Source: Lachnospiraceae bacterium
GTDB lineage: Bacteria > Bacillota > Clostridia > Lachnospirales > Lachnospiraceae
Direction: 5' to 3'
Length of the DNA stretch: 64,000 nucleotides
Assembly (NCBI GenBank): GCA_017624495.1
Contig: JAGAMY010000020.1
Span: 26,699 to 90,698 of the forward strand
Position numbers and translations under genes: made by a program. Below are positions 11,401 through 20,127 of this stretch, piece by piece. Under the pieces are notes generated by a model. That model was not told where the DNA came from, did not search any database, and was given only the letters and a program-made list of their open reading frames with translations. The stretch's first letter is position 1. Each line of letters opens with the position of its first letter.

Positions 11401-13150
11401 CATACTCTGTGAGTGCACGATTATAGACTTTCACATTGTCAAAATAGCCTTTAAAATATGCATCTCCGCTATAGAAAGATTTTCCTAAATAAGAAATAAT
11501 ATTTTCACCAAGGTCTGTTGTTCTGATTCTAATATTGTTATTTCTGCTGACAAGTATATTGTCCATATACATGCTGACAGTTTCATAATCTACGACTAAT
11601 TTTACATTTATCCATTTTTCTTTAATAGAATCTGTACTGGTAGAAATTGTTTCTTCATTCTTGTAACCATTGCTGGTCATGGAGAATCTAGAATATTTAT
11701 CCTCCGTTTTTAAAAACATATATTTATTGTCATTCTGTCCAAAAGTAAATGTGAAATAATTCCCTGATATCGTTACAGGCTTAACATCAAAGGATACGGA
11801 TACTTTATTTCTTCCATCAAAAAGCCCCTGTGGCAGTTCTGCATATGTACCACTGCTTCCATCTAAATATAATACCTGTCCTTTATCACTATCTGTTGCA
11901 TAGGTAGCACTTCCATATAGCTTTCCGGTATAGTTATTACCGCTCTTATCTGCAATCGTTGTGCCGCTTAAGCTTTCATCAAAATCATAGGTTAAAATCG
12001 GCTCGGTTTTCTCTTCCTCTTGATTTTCACCATCGCTATTATCGGTTTTGTATGCTGCTAAAACTGCCGCTTCTTCCTCTTTAGAAAGACGGATAACTGT
12101 ACCATGACGGAATTTTCCATCGACAAAATTAGAAGCAACCAGTTCAAATTCTCCTGAAGATAAATCATTGGCAACATATGCTTTATAACCATCATTATCT
12201 CCCATTGCACACCACTGACCGCTCGGAAGCTGGTATACAGTTAAACCTTCCATACCGTTAAATCCTGCGCCAAAGCTGCCGCTTCTTGTTACAATACGCT
12301 GCCATGAACCATTTGGTGTACTTGTATTTTCTCCGTTTCTGACATCCAACACATCCTCTGTATCCAATGTGTCGCTGACATCCACAACTGTATTCCAGTC
12401 CGATGTGGAGAAACGATAAAATTTCCCATTGTCTTCTACAATGGTGGTATCAATAATATTTACTTCATCACCACTGTCCTGATCTTCACTTAACCATACC
12501 TTTGGCTCTGTAAATTCCACAAAATCCTCTGTACGGCAGACATATACACGCAAAGCATTTTCATTGGTATCTGCTTTGGATTTATCTCTTGCAGACCAGT
12601 ACACTACATAATTGCCTTCTTCTTCGTCATAAATGGCTTCCGGTGCCCATACACAGCCGGCATCCTCAAAACCTGCATAGACAAGGCGAGGCTCACTCCA
12701 GTTTACTAAGTCTTCAGATTCCCAGACAACAATATTCTGGCTTGCACTTAACTGATTCCAGCCACTTCCGCCTGCTCCGCCGCCTTCTGCATGAAGGTCT
12801 GTAGCAAGAATCCAATATTTACTTCCATCGGCGGAACGAATCAGATGTGGATCTCGCACACCCTTATCGCTGCCTGCTAAATTTACAGTATCCAGAATGG
12901 ATTTTGCTGTACCGTCTTCTTTATTAAGCTTCTCCCATGTCAGACCATCCTCACTATATCCAAGGAAAATCTTCTCATAGCCATCCTCTGTTCCAAAATT
13001 CAGCCAGAGATATCCTGCATCATAGGAGCTCTCTGCTTCTGCTGCCTGCACGGTATCTGCTGTCGCTGCATCCGGCATTTGAACACCTGTAAATGCAAGC
13101 ACACCTGCAAGAAAACCTGCAAGACATTTGCTTATTGTCCTTTTTCTCAT
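8480..13150 (-). CDS. Secreted double-GH43 arabinan/xylan-type glycosidase with LamG, Ig-like and Fn3 modules
   Basis: A 1556-residue secreted protein with start at 13150 (GGAGGAAGGATGCT before the ATG) and a signal peptide (MRKRTISKCLAGFLAGVLAF). Two five-bladed propellers of GH43 type are visible. The first (about 45-375) has VRDPHLI near residue 100, WAPEAI and MEGLTVY. The second (about 690-1030) has FADPDID near 700, WAPSIEE, DPSIF and DFRESII. These supply the Asp/Asp/Glu triads of the fold. A LamG domain lies between them and another follows near 1120-1300, with an InlB-like B-repeat (YKFVKWSDGSTE) before it. The C-terminus has a Pro/Glu-rich linker, an Fn3-like module and a Big_2 domain nearly the same as in the GH127/146 protein. 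GH43 enzymes act mostly on alpha-L-arabinofuranosides or beta-xylosides; the subfamily is not resolved. Confidence 0.85.
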   Translation of the reverse strand: MRKRTISKCLAGFLAGVLAFTGVQMPDAATADTVQAAEAESSYDAGYLWLNFGTEDGYEKIFLGYSEDGLTWEKLNKEDGTAKSILDTVNLAGSDKGVRDPHLIRSADGSKYWILATDLHAEGGGAGGSGWNQLSASQNIVVWESEDLVNWSEPRLVYAGFEDAGCVWAPEAIYDEEEGNYVVYWSARDKSKADTNENALRVYVCRTEDFVEFTEPKVWLSEDQDSGDEVNIIDTTIVEDNGKFYRFSTSDWNTVVDVSDTLDTEDVLDVRNGENTSTPNGSWQRIVTRSGSFGAGFNGMEGLTVYQLPSGQWCAMGDNDGYKAYVANDLSSGEFELVASNFVDGKFRHGTVIRLSKEEEAAVLAAYKTDNSDGENQEEEKTEPILTYDFDESLSGTTIADKSGNNYTGKLYGSATYATDSDKGQVLYLDGSSGTYAELPQGLFDGRNKVSVSFDVKPVTISGNYFTFTFGQNDNKYMFLKTEDKYSRFSMTSNGYKNEETISTSTDSIKEKWINVKLVVDYETVSMYMDNILVSRNNNIRIRTTDLGENIISYLGKSFYSGDAYFKGYFDNVKVYNRALTEYEIAKEAGKEDSIEILKGITSKDVGIVKTELDKENATYTLYATKYDYDVATRTRKAADLENVTLDFDLTDGAEVKNAKESYNLMEDFEITVGFGGDEKTYTVSTVIVNNPVLGGEFADPDIDAFNGKYYLYCTSDGFQSWGGYKFRVFSSEDLITWKDEGQILNLRTDVAWSDGSAWAPSIEEKNGKYYFYFCGNDIRDPQNQKKAIGVAVADSPTGPFVAEEEPLVTMELCGTEGVTMGQCIDPSIFTEEDGTSYMLFGNGNAAIVQLGDDMISTVPGTMHNYVGATDFRESIIVNKIDGKYHFTWSCDDTGSENYHVKYGVSDSLYGDIEYKCQLLVKDVANNIKGTGHHSTLQVPGTDDFYIAYHRFLTPLGQVTSGYGYHRETCIDKLIYNEETGLFEVAKATLTGLTEGQTHTAPKKYHVTYEAGKGGSISGVEKQVVIDGYQATAVKAVPKGGYKFVKWSDGSTETVRKETEVNADMAFTAEFAKLTDAEKAVYDSKLLAYFSFDDETSGFSGKGAVGSAEGTAELATDGASGSALSLDGAGYVDVTAEDGSSLLAGKDEITISYYSKVEGTGTNWSVYAAPDEGQPEYEYETYFGVLDRANEVVVQRYMNDGKRAPSVNGKWNDTSWKHVVISVEQDKTTLYINGQNKGSVTSEYTLSDILGNDGILYLGKAMWTGGEYMTGLMDEFKIYDGALTAEDISAIAIEEIIPEEEDKQETPAPPASESDGSKKEEETAKDPIPPAADTPVTPAVTTPTAELILADNPAIPTGKSDEAKKAKFGVLKAQVKKATKNSNKVQWSKVADAEGYVVLGNIINSGKKKYPYEVLTIIENNTTTSYTHKNLKKDTYYKYIVQAYKMVDGKVSILETSKTVYSATKNKKYANVKAIKVNKTKVSLAKKGKKFTIKAKQTKNGKKLISNRDLSFESSNTKVATVSSKGIITAKKKGKCTIYVYAQNGIYKTISVTVKK

Positions 13151-13224
13151 AGCATCCTTCCTCCTTAAAACCATTGTTTACTACTCTATAGGATACCGCT
13201 TTTTTTACAAGGACAATATAGAAT

Positions 13225-13251
13225 ATTTTCGTTTTTTTTGTAACATTTTCG
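13225..13251. promoter_or_regulatory. Direct repeats ATTTTCG spaced 20 bp, likely AraC/YesN-type operator
   Basis: ATTTTCG followed by a T-run occurs at 13225-13231 and 13245-13251, between the response regulator gene and the GH43 start. A weak promoter can be read downstream on the minus strand: TTGTCC (13211-13216), 15-bp spacer, TATCCT (13190-13195). The poor spacing fits an activator-dependent promoter. Binding by the adjacent regulator is inferred. Confidence 0.4.
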
Positions 13252-13279
13252 TTTTTTAGTAAAATTTTTCCCGCAGATT

Positions 13280-14011
13280 TTACAAATCTTTTCGGTATTT
13301 ACTTGGACTGATTCCCGCAGATTTTTTGAAAACTTTAGTAAAATAAAAATAATCATTATACCCGGTCAATTCTGCCACCTGGGCAATGGAGAGTTTTTCA
13401 TCCTTCAACAGCTCTTTCGCTTTCTGCATACGTCTTGCGGTAATATACTCCGAAAATGACAGTTTTAATTCATTTTTCAAAAGACCACTTAAATGGCTTG
13501 TACTGATGCCATATTTTTCTGCTAAATCTGTTAATGTAATATTTTCCGTAAAGTGCTCCTGTATTTCGTTTACAATCTGACTGATAATGTTAAGACTGAT
13601 TTCTTCTTCCTGTAAGCTGTTACTTTCTAAATCTTTCTCCGCTAATTCTGCTGCTAAACGCTCTAATACTTTATTTAACTGCTCCTGTTCAATAGGCTTT
13701 AACAGATAATCATATGCCTTTAACTCTACCGCTTTCTGCGCATAGGAAAATTCTGCATAACCACTGATGAACACCGTCCTCGTCTGTATTTTTCTTTTTG
13801 AAAGTTCTTCTAAAACCTCAAGTCCCGTATAGCCCGGCATACGGATATCTGAAAAAAATACATCCGGCGGATTTTTTTCCATTTCTTCTAATGCAGTCAC
13901 GCCATTATTTGCTTCTCCTATCACTTTAAAGGGCAGTCCTGATTTTTCTATCAATTTTTTTAATCCTATGACAACCCATACTTCATCATCTGCAATAAAT
14001 ACACTATACAT
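13280..14011 (-). CDS. YesN-like response regulator (receiver + AraC-type HTH)
   Basis: 243 residues. The N-terminal receiver domain shows the acidic pair (FIADDE), the phosphoacceptor in FFSDIRMPGYTG, and the late Lys in YLLKPI. The C-terminal 100 residues form an AraC double HTH ending SAGISPSKYRKDL. The start overlaps the histidine kinase gene by 8 nt, so the two are translationally coupled. The target is presumably one or more of the neighbouring arabinoside-degrading genes; direct repeats lie just upstream of the GH43 gene. The protein is compact, with almost no linker between domains, unlike the 528-residue paralogue at 39567. Confidence 0.92.
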   Translation of the reverse strand: MYSVFIADDEVWVVIGLKKLIEKSGLPFKVIGEANNGVTALEEMEKNPPDVFFSDIRMPGYTGLEVLEELSKRKIQTRTVFISGYAEFSYAQKAVELKAYDYLLKPIEQEQLNKVLERLAAELAEKDLESNSLQEEEISLNIISQIVNEIQEHFTENITLTDLAEKYGISTSHLSGLLKNELKLSFSEYITARRMQKAKELLKDEKLSIAQVAELTGYNDYFYFTKVFKKSAGISPSKYRKDL

Positions 14012-15716
14012 GCTTATCGTTTATCTCCTTTATACAATCCGGTATAACAATTGTAATTTTTGTACCTTCGTCTATTCTGCTTTGTATATCAAATTCCACT
14101 TCATCCTCATAAAAAAGCTTTAACCGCTGATAAATATTGGCAATTCCTATACCTTTCCGATTCAAATTTGACCCTATGGTGCTTCGCAGCCATACAACTT
14201 TTGCGGGAGGTATTCCACAGCCATTATCCTCTATAATAAATAAAATATGGTTTTCATCCTTCATTTCCACGGTTACAGACACTTCACCATCTTCGACCTT
14301 CTTTTCCAAGCCGTGAAAAACCGCATTTTCCACCAAAGGCTGCAGCATCAGCTTAATCACTTCTTTTTTTCTTACTTCCTCTGCCATGTGAATAGTGACC
14401 TTGATTTTTCCCATAAAACGATAATCTATGATTTTGGCATATTCTTTGATATAGTTTATCTCATCCTCTACGGTTACAATGTTTTCTGCTTTTACCGCAA
14501 AACGAAAAACCTTGGACAATGCCACGGTAATCTCTGCAATATCATCCACATCATGATATAATGCCATGGAACGTATGCAGTCGAAGGTATTATATAAAAA
14601 GTGGGGATTTATCTGGTTCTGATAGGCTAAAATCTGTACCTGCCGCTTGGCAATTTCCATTTCATACATCTTCGTCTGGGATTTTAAAATCTCCTGATTC
14701 ATACGCTCTTTTTCGTCTAACATCTGGTTTAAGCTAGATGCCACAATTCCCAGTTCATCCGGCTGCATTTCTTCCATACGAAGCTCCGGCTCGTTTACAT
14801 TTTCATTAATAAACTTTCCTATTTTTCGCACTCTGTATAAAATACGCCAATAGCAAAATCCCACCATGACAATAATTAGCAATATGGCAATCCAATAAGC
14901 AAGATTAATCATCTGCATATTATCCTGTGCTTCCTGCCAGATACTGCTCCTGAAAATACGGCTGACTACTTTCCATTCATCCATTTTGACATTTTGGATG
15001 TTTACAACACAGGATATGTCACTTTTTAACATATCCGCAGATAAATCCGTCAGATTTTCCCCACCGGCACTTTCTAAAATCCGGTCATTGCCATCAATCA
15101 AATACACCTGTGCATATTCTCTTATCTGTGCACCTTCTAAAACTCCCTGTAAACTATTGGTACGAAGCAAAAAAACGCACATGCCAATCTGTCTGCCATA
15201 TTGTTTCTGTTCTAAATCATAAATCGGAAAATACACAAGATAATAAGGAACATTTGCCTGTTGCAGATAACAAATATTACTAAATTCTACTTTATCTTTT
15301 ATCCCTCCCAAAATACGACTGTCTAACGCATCTCCCATTGCTGCAATCTGCTGCATGGACATATCATACAAATATATCCCTTCTATATCCTGCTCTAAAA
15401 GTACAGCATTGGAAAACACCTGTGAAATTTCTGCCCGGGACATAATACGCTCATTGTGACTTTGAGCATAGTATTCTACAACCGTAGGCGAATATGCCAC
15501 CGTTGTCATAATGTCTTTTATCGTATCGTAATAATCTTCCATTTTCGCTTCTATCTGAAGCAGAAGCTTTTCATTGGAACTTAGAATATTTTCTTCTAGC
15601 GTATGCATCATGTATTGTCTGGTAACCACACTTCCCATGCCAAGCACCAGTATAATACCCAGTGCCAATGCCATCAACTGCATAAGCAGACTGCTTTTTA
15701 TCTTATTTTTTATCAT
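14004..15716 (-). CDS. YesM-like sensor histidine kinase
   Basis: 570 residues with an N-terminal membrane segment (LLMQLMALALGIILVLGMGSV), an extracytoplasmic sensor region of about 240 residues, and a second membrane segment (LAYWIAILLIIVMVGFCYW). A HAMP-like linker and a cytoplasmic kinase of the His_kinase/HATPase type follow. The phosphoaccepting His is in QINPHFLYNTFD, the N-box is LQPLVENAVFHG, and the G-box is EDNGCGIP. It lies 21 nt downstream of the solute-binding protein gene and overlaps the regulator gene. The extracellular ligand may be a sugar delivered by that binding protein; this is inference from gene order. Confidence 0.92.
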   Translation of the reverse strand: MIKNKIKSSLLMQLMALALGIILVLGMGSVVTRQYMMHTLEENILSSNEKLLLQIEAKMEDYYDTIKDIMTTVAYSPTVVEYYAQSHNERIMSRAEISQVFSNAVLLEQDIEGIYLYDMSMQQIAAMGDALDSRILGGIKDKVEFSNICYLQQANVPYYLVYFPIYDLEQKQYGRQIGMCVFLLRTNSLQGVLEGAQIREYAQVYLIDGNDRILESAGGENLTDLSADMLKSDISCVVNIQNVKMDEWKVVSRIFRSSIWQEAQDNMQMINLAYWIAILLIIVMVGFCYWRILYRVRKIGKFINENVNEPELRMEEMQPDELGIVASSLNQMLDEKERMNQEILKSQTKMYEMEIAKRQVQILAYQNQINPHFLYNTFDCIRSMALYHDVDDIAEITVALSKVFRFAVKAENIVTVEDEINYIKEYAKIIDYRFMGKIKVTIHMAEEVRKKEVIKLMLQPLVENAVFHGLEKKVEDGEVSVTVEMKDENHILFIIEDNGCGIPPAKVVWLRSTIGSNLNRKGIGIANIYQRLKLFYEDEVEFDIQSRIDEGTKITIVIPDCIKEINDKHV

Positions 15717-15737
15717 AAGGATTTCTATCTTCCTGCA

Positions 15738-17342
15738 TTAATTTACTTTTTGAATTTTTGTGCCATATTCTGCGCAATTTTTCTGATAAGCTTCATTTTT
15801 TATCCGGTCTACGGTTTCGATTCCCCTGTCCTTTAATCCACTTATCAGTTTTTCATATTCTGCTTCAAAAGCCGCATCACTGCCAGCTAATATAACCGCT
15901 AATATTTGTGACTCTTTCCACGCTGCAATATCCTGCTCCATGGCAGCCTCTTTGCTTCCTGCTGCAAACAAATCTGCCGAAAATGTCAAAAGAGAATCGT
16001 CATACTGCACAACCGCTTCATGCTTTCCATAGGCAATCTGCAGTTCACCATACTGCTCTTCTTCTCCGGTTTCCTTATTTCTTTCCCATGCCGTATTCAC
16101 AAAGCTCCACCATGCTGTCATTCCGGTGCGGCTATAGGCTTCCTTTTTTTCTTTTCCCTTCTGTGTCCTGTGCACAACACCCTTTTCGTCTATGGTATAG
16201 TCTTCTCCTTCATATCCAAAATACCAAAACATCATACCCTCATCGCAGGTCATATAATCTATCCACTCTGCAATTTTTTCCGGATGCTTACAATCCTTTG
16301 CAATGAAGGTCTGCATCCAGCCGGTGGATACACGCAGGGATTTTCCCCATACCGGCGTACTTCCGGAAGATGACAATATAGCCCCTGTAGATATCCACTC
16401 TTCCTTGTTGGCATTGGTATTGGCTATATTTCCAATAAAACATAAGACATTTCCACTGTCTACCCATTCTTTGACCTGTGTATTTTCCAAGGTCAGACTT
16501 TCACTGTCAATATATCCTTTACAAACGGCGGTCTGAATAAATTTCAAAGCATCCTTTGCCTGTGGCTGTAACATAACGTCCTGATAATCACCATTTTCAT
16601 TTACCCGCTCTGCACCAAATGTTTCCAATAAATATTTTAATGACGGGTCCTGATAAGCTTTTCCATCCAAAAGCAATGGTATCTTTCCCACATTTTTTGC
16701 CTTTTCAAAAGCAGCTAATACTTGCTCTTCTGTCTGTAAATCTGCTGCTTCTAAATCTAATTCCTCCAACAATTTTTTGTTCCATATAATCGCATTATTA
16801 TCGTTGTATTCCACTAAATCTTCCCAAAATTTGCTGCTGGGTTTCCAAATTTCCCTTGTATCTTCGGAATTCAAATGGGAGGGATACATATACCATGCAC
16901 CATCTCTTTTAATAATCTCCTGTTTAATATCCTGCGGAAAAGCTTTTAATATATGGGAATCGGGTTTATATTTTTCAAAAAATTCGTCTAAATCCCATAC
17001 TTTTCCTGAAGATACTAACTGCTGTCTTGTCGTCATATCCATAATGGATATTATATCCGGCAGTTCATCATCATAAAGCATCAGCTTTAACCTTGTATCT
17101 GCTTCCTGCGTAGGTATCTGAATGTCTAATTTTAAACCTGTTTTTTTAGAAATATCCCCTGTAATTGTCCCTTCTGTGGTATCCCACACCGGCGGTTTCC
17201 AGAAATTCACATCTGAATAAAAGGTGACTTCTGCGTATTCTTTTGTGGTTTGCTGATAGTTTTCTTCTTTTTTCCCACAAGCACTAATGCACAGCATCAG
17301 CATACATACTGCTATCCATATTTTCTTACTCTTCCCTATCAT
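15738..17342 (-). CDS. Extracellular solute-binding lipoprotein in a two-component operon without permeases
   Basis: 534 residues. The N-terminus is a lipoprotein signal with lipobox CISAC, so the mature protein would be anchored outside the membrane. The body resembles family 1 carbohydrate-binding proteins of ABC importers (LKLMLYDDELPDIISI, DGAWYMYPSHL, WFVNTAWERN-like region). The start has AAGGAGAAGTACT upstream. No permease or ATPase gene is adjacent; instead the kinase and regulator follow directly. This suggests a role as a ligand-sensing partner of the kinase, or a binding protein for a distant transporter. The pfkA terminator ends only about 30 nt upstream, so its promoter must overlap that hairpin or transcription reads through. 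Confidence 0.85.
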   Translation of the reverse strand: MIGKSKKIWIAVCMLMLCISACGKKEENYQQTTKEYAEVTFYSDVNFWKPPVWDTTEGTITGDISKKTGLKLDIQIPTQEADTRLKLMLYDDELPDIISIMDMTTRQQLVSSGKVWDLDEFFEKYKPDSHILKAFPQDIKQEIIKRDGAWYMYPSHLNSEDTREIWKPSSKFWEDLVEYNDNNAIIWNKKLLEELDLEAADLQTEEQVLAAFEKAKNVGKIPLLLDGKAYQDPSLKYLLETFGAERVNENGDYQDVMLQPQAKDALKFIQTAVCKGYIDSESLTLENTQVKEWVDSGNVLCFIGNIANTNANKEEWISTGAILSSSGSTPVWGKSLRVSTGWMQTFIAKDCKHPEKIAEWIDYMTCDEGMMFWYFGYEGEDYTIDEKGVVHRTQKGKEKKEAYSRTGMTAWWSFVNTAWERNKETGEEEQYGELQIAYGKHEAVVQYDDSLLTFSADLFAAGSKEAAMEQDIAAWKESQILAVILAGSDAAFEAEYEKLISGLKDRGIETVDRIKNEAYQKNCAEYGTKIQKVN

Positions 17343-17370
17343 AGTACTTCTCCTTAGAATATCCGGTACA

Positions 17371-17428
17371 GCAAAAAAGCGAAAACTGCCAGACTATGTC
17401 TTTCACATAGCCTGACAGCAGTTTTGCT
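17371..17428 (-). terminator. Strong rho-independent terminator after pfkA
   Basis: On the minus strand a stem of about 20 bp with small bulges (AGCAAAACTGC... with ...GCAGTTTTCGCT, apical loop GAAA-like between CTATGT and ACATAG) is followed by TTTTTT. It lies just beyond the pfkA stop. Confidence 0.8.
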
Positions 17429-17440
17429 CTTTTTTCACTA

Positions 17441-18415
17441 TTAAATTGCAAGATTGGTACAATACTGGAACTGATACTCCGGAATACCTTTCTTCATTGC
17501 TAATGCTTCATCAATATCATAATCTGTGAAATCACCATTGCAGTATGCAACTACACGGTTGCTCTTGCCTTCACAAAGTAAGTCTACGGCATAACATCCC
17601 ATAATGGATGCATATACACGGTCTTTACATGTCGGGCTTCCACCACGCTGCATGTGACCTAAGATAGTTGCTCTAGTTTCCATACCTGTTGCAGCTTCAA
17701 TTCTCTTTGCCATACTTTCGGAATGTCCGATACCTTCTGCATTGATGATGATATGATGCTGTTTACCACGTTTTCTATTTTCAATGATGTGGTTTACTAA
17801 TTTCTGTTCATCATAATCATATCTTTCCGGAAGAAGGATATCTTCTGCACCATTGGCAATACCGCACCATAATGCAATATAACCTGCGCTGCGGCCCATT
17901 ACTTCGATAATACTACATCTTTCATGAGATGTGGATGTATCACGAACTTTATCAATAGCTTCCATTGCTGTATTTACGGCTGTATCAAATCCGATGGTAT
18001 ATTCTGTACATGCAATATCCAAATCAATGGTTCCCGGAATACCAACTGTATTAATACCAAAATTTGCTAACTTCTGTGCACCCTGGAAAGATCCATCTCC
18101 ACCAATTACAATCATACCATCGATGCCGTGCTTTCTACAGATTTCAGCACCTTTTTCCTGCACATCAGCATTTTTAAATTCTAAACAACGTGCTGTCTGT
18201 AAAATTGTACCACCACGCTGAATGGTATCGGATACACTTCTTGCATCCATGTCAATGATTTCTTCCTGAAGAAGTCCTGCAAATCCTCTCTTAACACCTT
18301 TTACTTTTAATCCTTTTCCTAATGCTTCACGAACAACCGCACGAATAGCTGCGTTCATTCCCGGAGCATCTCCACCACTGGTCAAGACACCAATCGTTTT
18401 GATTTCCTTTGCCAT
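17441..18415 (-). CDS. pfkA: ATP-dependent 6-phosphofructokinase
   Basis: 324 residues, the usual length of bacterial ATP-PFK. It phosphorylates fructose 6-phosphate in glycolysis. Visible motifs are LTSGGDAPGMNAAIR (nucleotide site), GGDGSFQGA with Gly near residue 105 as in ATP users, and EVMGRSAGY. The substrate loop, normally TIDND, reads TIDLD here (Asn to Leu near residue 128) followed by IACTEYTIG instead of IPGTDYTIG. Both catalytic Asp are kept. The gene follows dnaE by 69 nt, a common order in Firmicutes, and ends at a strong terminator. AGGAGGAATT precedes the start. Confidence 0.93.
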   Translation of the reverse strand: MAKEIKTIGVLTSGGDAPGMNAAIRAVVREALGKGLKVKGVKRGFAGLLQEEIIDMDARSVSDTIQRGGTILQTARCLEFKNADVQEKGAEICRKHGIDGMIVIGGDGSFQGAQKLANFGINTVGIPGTIDLDIACTEYTIGFDTAVNTAMEAIDKVRDTSTSHERCSIIEVMGRSAGYIALWCGIANGAEDILLPERYDYDEQKLVNHIIENRKRGKQHHIIINAEGIGHSESMAKRIEAATGMETRATILGHMQRGGSPTCKDRVYASIMGCYAVDLLCEGKSNRVVAYCNGDFTDYDIDEALAMKKGIPEYQFQYCTNLAI

Positions 18416-18484
18416 AAAAACAATTCCTCCTAGATTTATCCCTAATTTCCAAAATTTATCCTAATCTACTATATTTTAATAGCT

Positions 18485-19950
18485 TTACTTAATGTTTTCA
18501 ATAGCTTTTTCTACAACTTTTACATTTTTTTCACCGAAAATATTCGTCAAATTGTTCAGCAGGCTATTGTCTATATGCACATTACGGCTTGCAGGAAGTC
18601 GTTTCAGGGCTTTTTCTGTCGAAATATAGATAATTACCGCATCGTTTCCGTCAGAATCCACAATGGTCTGATATAATCTTTGTTCATTTTGCTCATACTC
18701 TGCTTTCGTAGCAAACTGAATCCATAATTCACGCCTTGCCGCATCAAAGGGATAGACCTTTTCACAGATAACTTTTCCGTTTTTTTCCTCCTCCACATTG
18801 GCTCTGCCACGAATAAAGACCTTTGCATCCTCCTGCATTAAGGACTGGTTTTTCTCGTAATCCCTTGGAAAAACCACAACTTCCACTGTTCCAAGCAGGT
18901 CTTCAATGGTTAAAAATGCCATGACTTTATTGGTTTTTGTATATTTTATGGTCTTTTCCGTAATCATACCACCAACCATTACCGCTGTACCGTCTTTAAT
19001 TTTAGCTTCTCCAATTTCCTCGTCTAAAAGGAAATCTGCGGTTGTGGCAGAGATATTTTTGCGCCAGCGTTCTTCGTACTCTTCTAACGGATGACCACTG
19101 ACATAAATACCCAATACTTCTTTTTCAAAACCAAGCATGGTTTCTTTGTCGTATTCACCCACATCCGGCATGGTGATTTCGTATTCTTTCTTTTGTTCTT
19201 CTGATAGTGTATCCATCTCAAACAGGCTCATCTGTCCATCCGGTACATTTTTTTTGTCTTGGTGAATACTGTCTAATATGGAAGCATAGACCATCATTTT
19301 CTGCTTTCTCGTACCCTCAAGTCCATCCATTGCTCCTGCTTTTATGAAGTTTTCCACCGCACGTTTATTGACTTCTCCACCACTCATGCGGGTAAGAAAA
19401 TCCTTTAAGGATGTAAATTTTCCTGCTTTTTTACGCTCATTTAAAATAGCTTCGATTACCGGTCTTCCCACACTTCGGATTGCGGATAAACCATAACGTA
19501 TCTGTTTACCGGATACAGAAAATCCACTTTCTCCTTCATTAATATCCGGTGGCAATATTGCAATTCCCATACGTCTGCAGGTCAAAATATACTCGGAAAC
19601 TTTTGAAGTATTATCCTGCACAGAGGTCATTAGTGCTGCCATATATTCTACCGGATAGTAGTATTTTAAATAGGCTGTCTGGTAGGATACCACTGCGTAA
19701 GCTGCCGCATGAGATTTATTAAACGCATACTTTGCAAAGTCAATCATTTCATCATAAATCTTGTTGGCAACCTTTTCATCAATACCATTTGCCACACAGC
19801 CGGGAACATTTTCTTCCGGCTTGCCATAGACGAAGTTTCTCCGCTCCTCTTCCATAACGGACTGCTTTTTCTTAGACATGGCACGACGTACCAAATCGCT
19901 TCGTCCCCAGGTATAACCGGCTAAGTCCCTTACAATCTGCATAACCTGTT
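18485..19950 (-). CDS. dnaE: DNA polymerase III alpha subunit DnaE, exon 2 (C-terminal part)
   Basis: This exon begins at 19950 with AACAGGTTATG, directly after the intron. When joined to exon 1 it restores CAG GAA CAG GTT ATG (Q-E-Q-V-M), giving the conserved VYQEQVMQIV segment. The joined coding sequence is 3480 nt (1159 residues), a normal DnaE length. Exon 2 carries the rest of the fingers (YTWGRSDLVRRAMSKKK), the helix-hairpin-helix region (YGLSAIRSVGRPVIEAI), and the OB-fold domain (VMVGGMITEKTIKYTKTNKVMAFLTIEDLLGTVEVVVF region). Translation from the internal Met at 19942 as a separate protein is possible in principle, but no ribosome site is evident. It ends 69 nt before pfkA. Confidence 0.93.
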
Positions 19951-20034
19951 ATAGTGATAGGTAACCCTTTGATATTATCTCTAGGTTTTCCCCCACTCCA
20001 CACCGTGCATGCTAGTTTCCTAGCACACGGCGTT
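19951..20034 (-). ncRNA. Group II intron domains V and VI
   Basis: On the minus strand domain V reads CGCCGTGTGCTAG, loop GAAA, CTAGCATGCACGGTG (20032-20001), with the usual two-base bulge and GNRA loop. The catalytic triad position is CGC, pairing with GUG on the other strand, in place of the more common AGC. Domain VI follows and ends GGGTTACCTATCACTAT at 19951. The A in CCTATCACTAT, 8 nt from the end, is the likely branch nucleotide. Confidence 0.85.
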
Positions 20035-20127
20035 CCATCGTCATAACTTTTATTCATTCTAATCAAACAACCTAAATTTAATAAGTAACTACTTTAATAT
20101 TTCTTCCATGACTTATTGGCTATATTA

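Noticed and set aside
13268-13325. 14-nt direct repeat TTCCCGCAGATTTT at the end of the response regulator gene
   Set aside because: One copy is coding and the other mostly overlaps the stop region; a single short repeat in AT-rich DNA gives no clear function.
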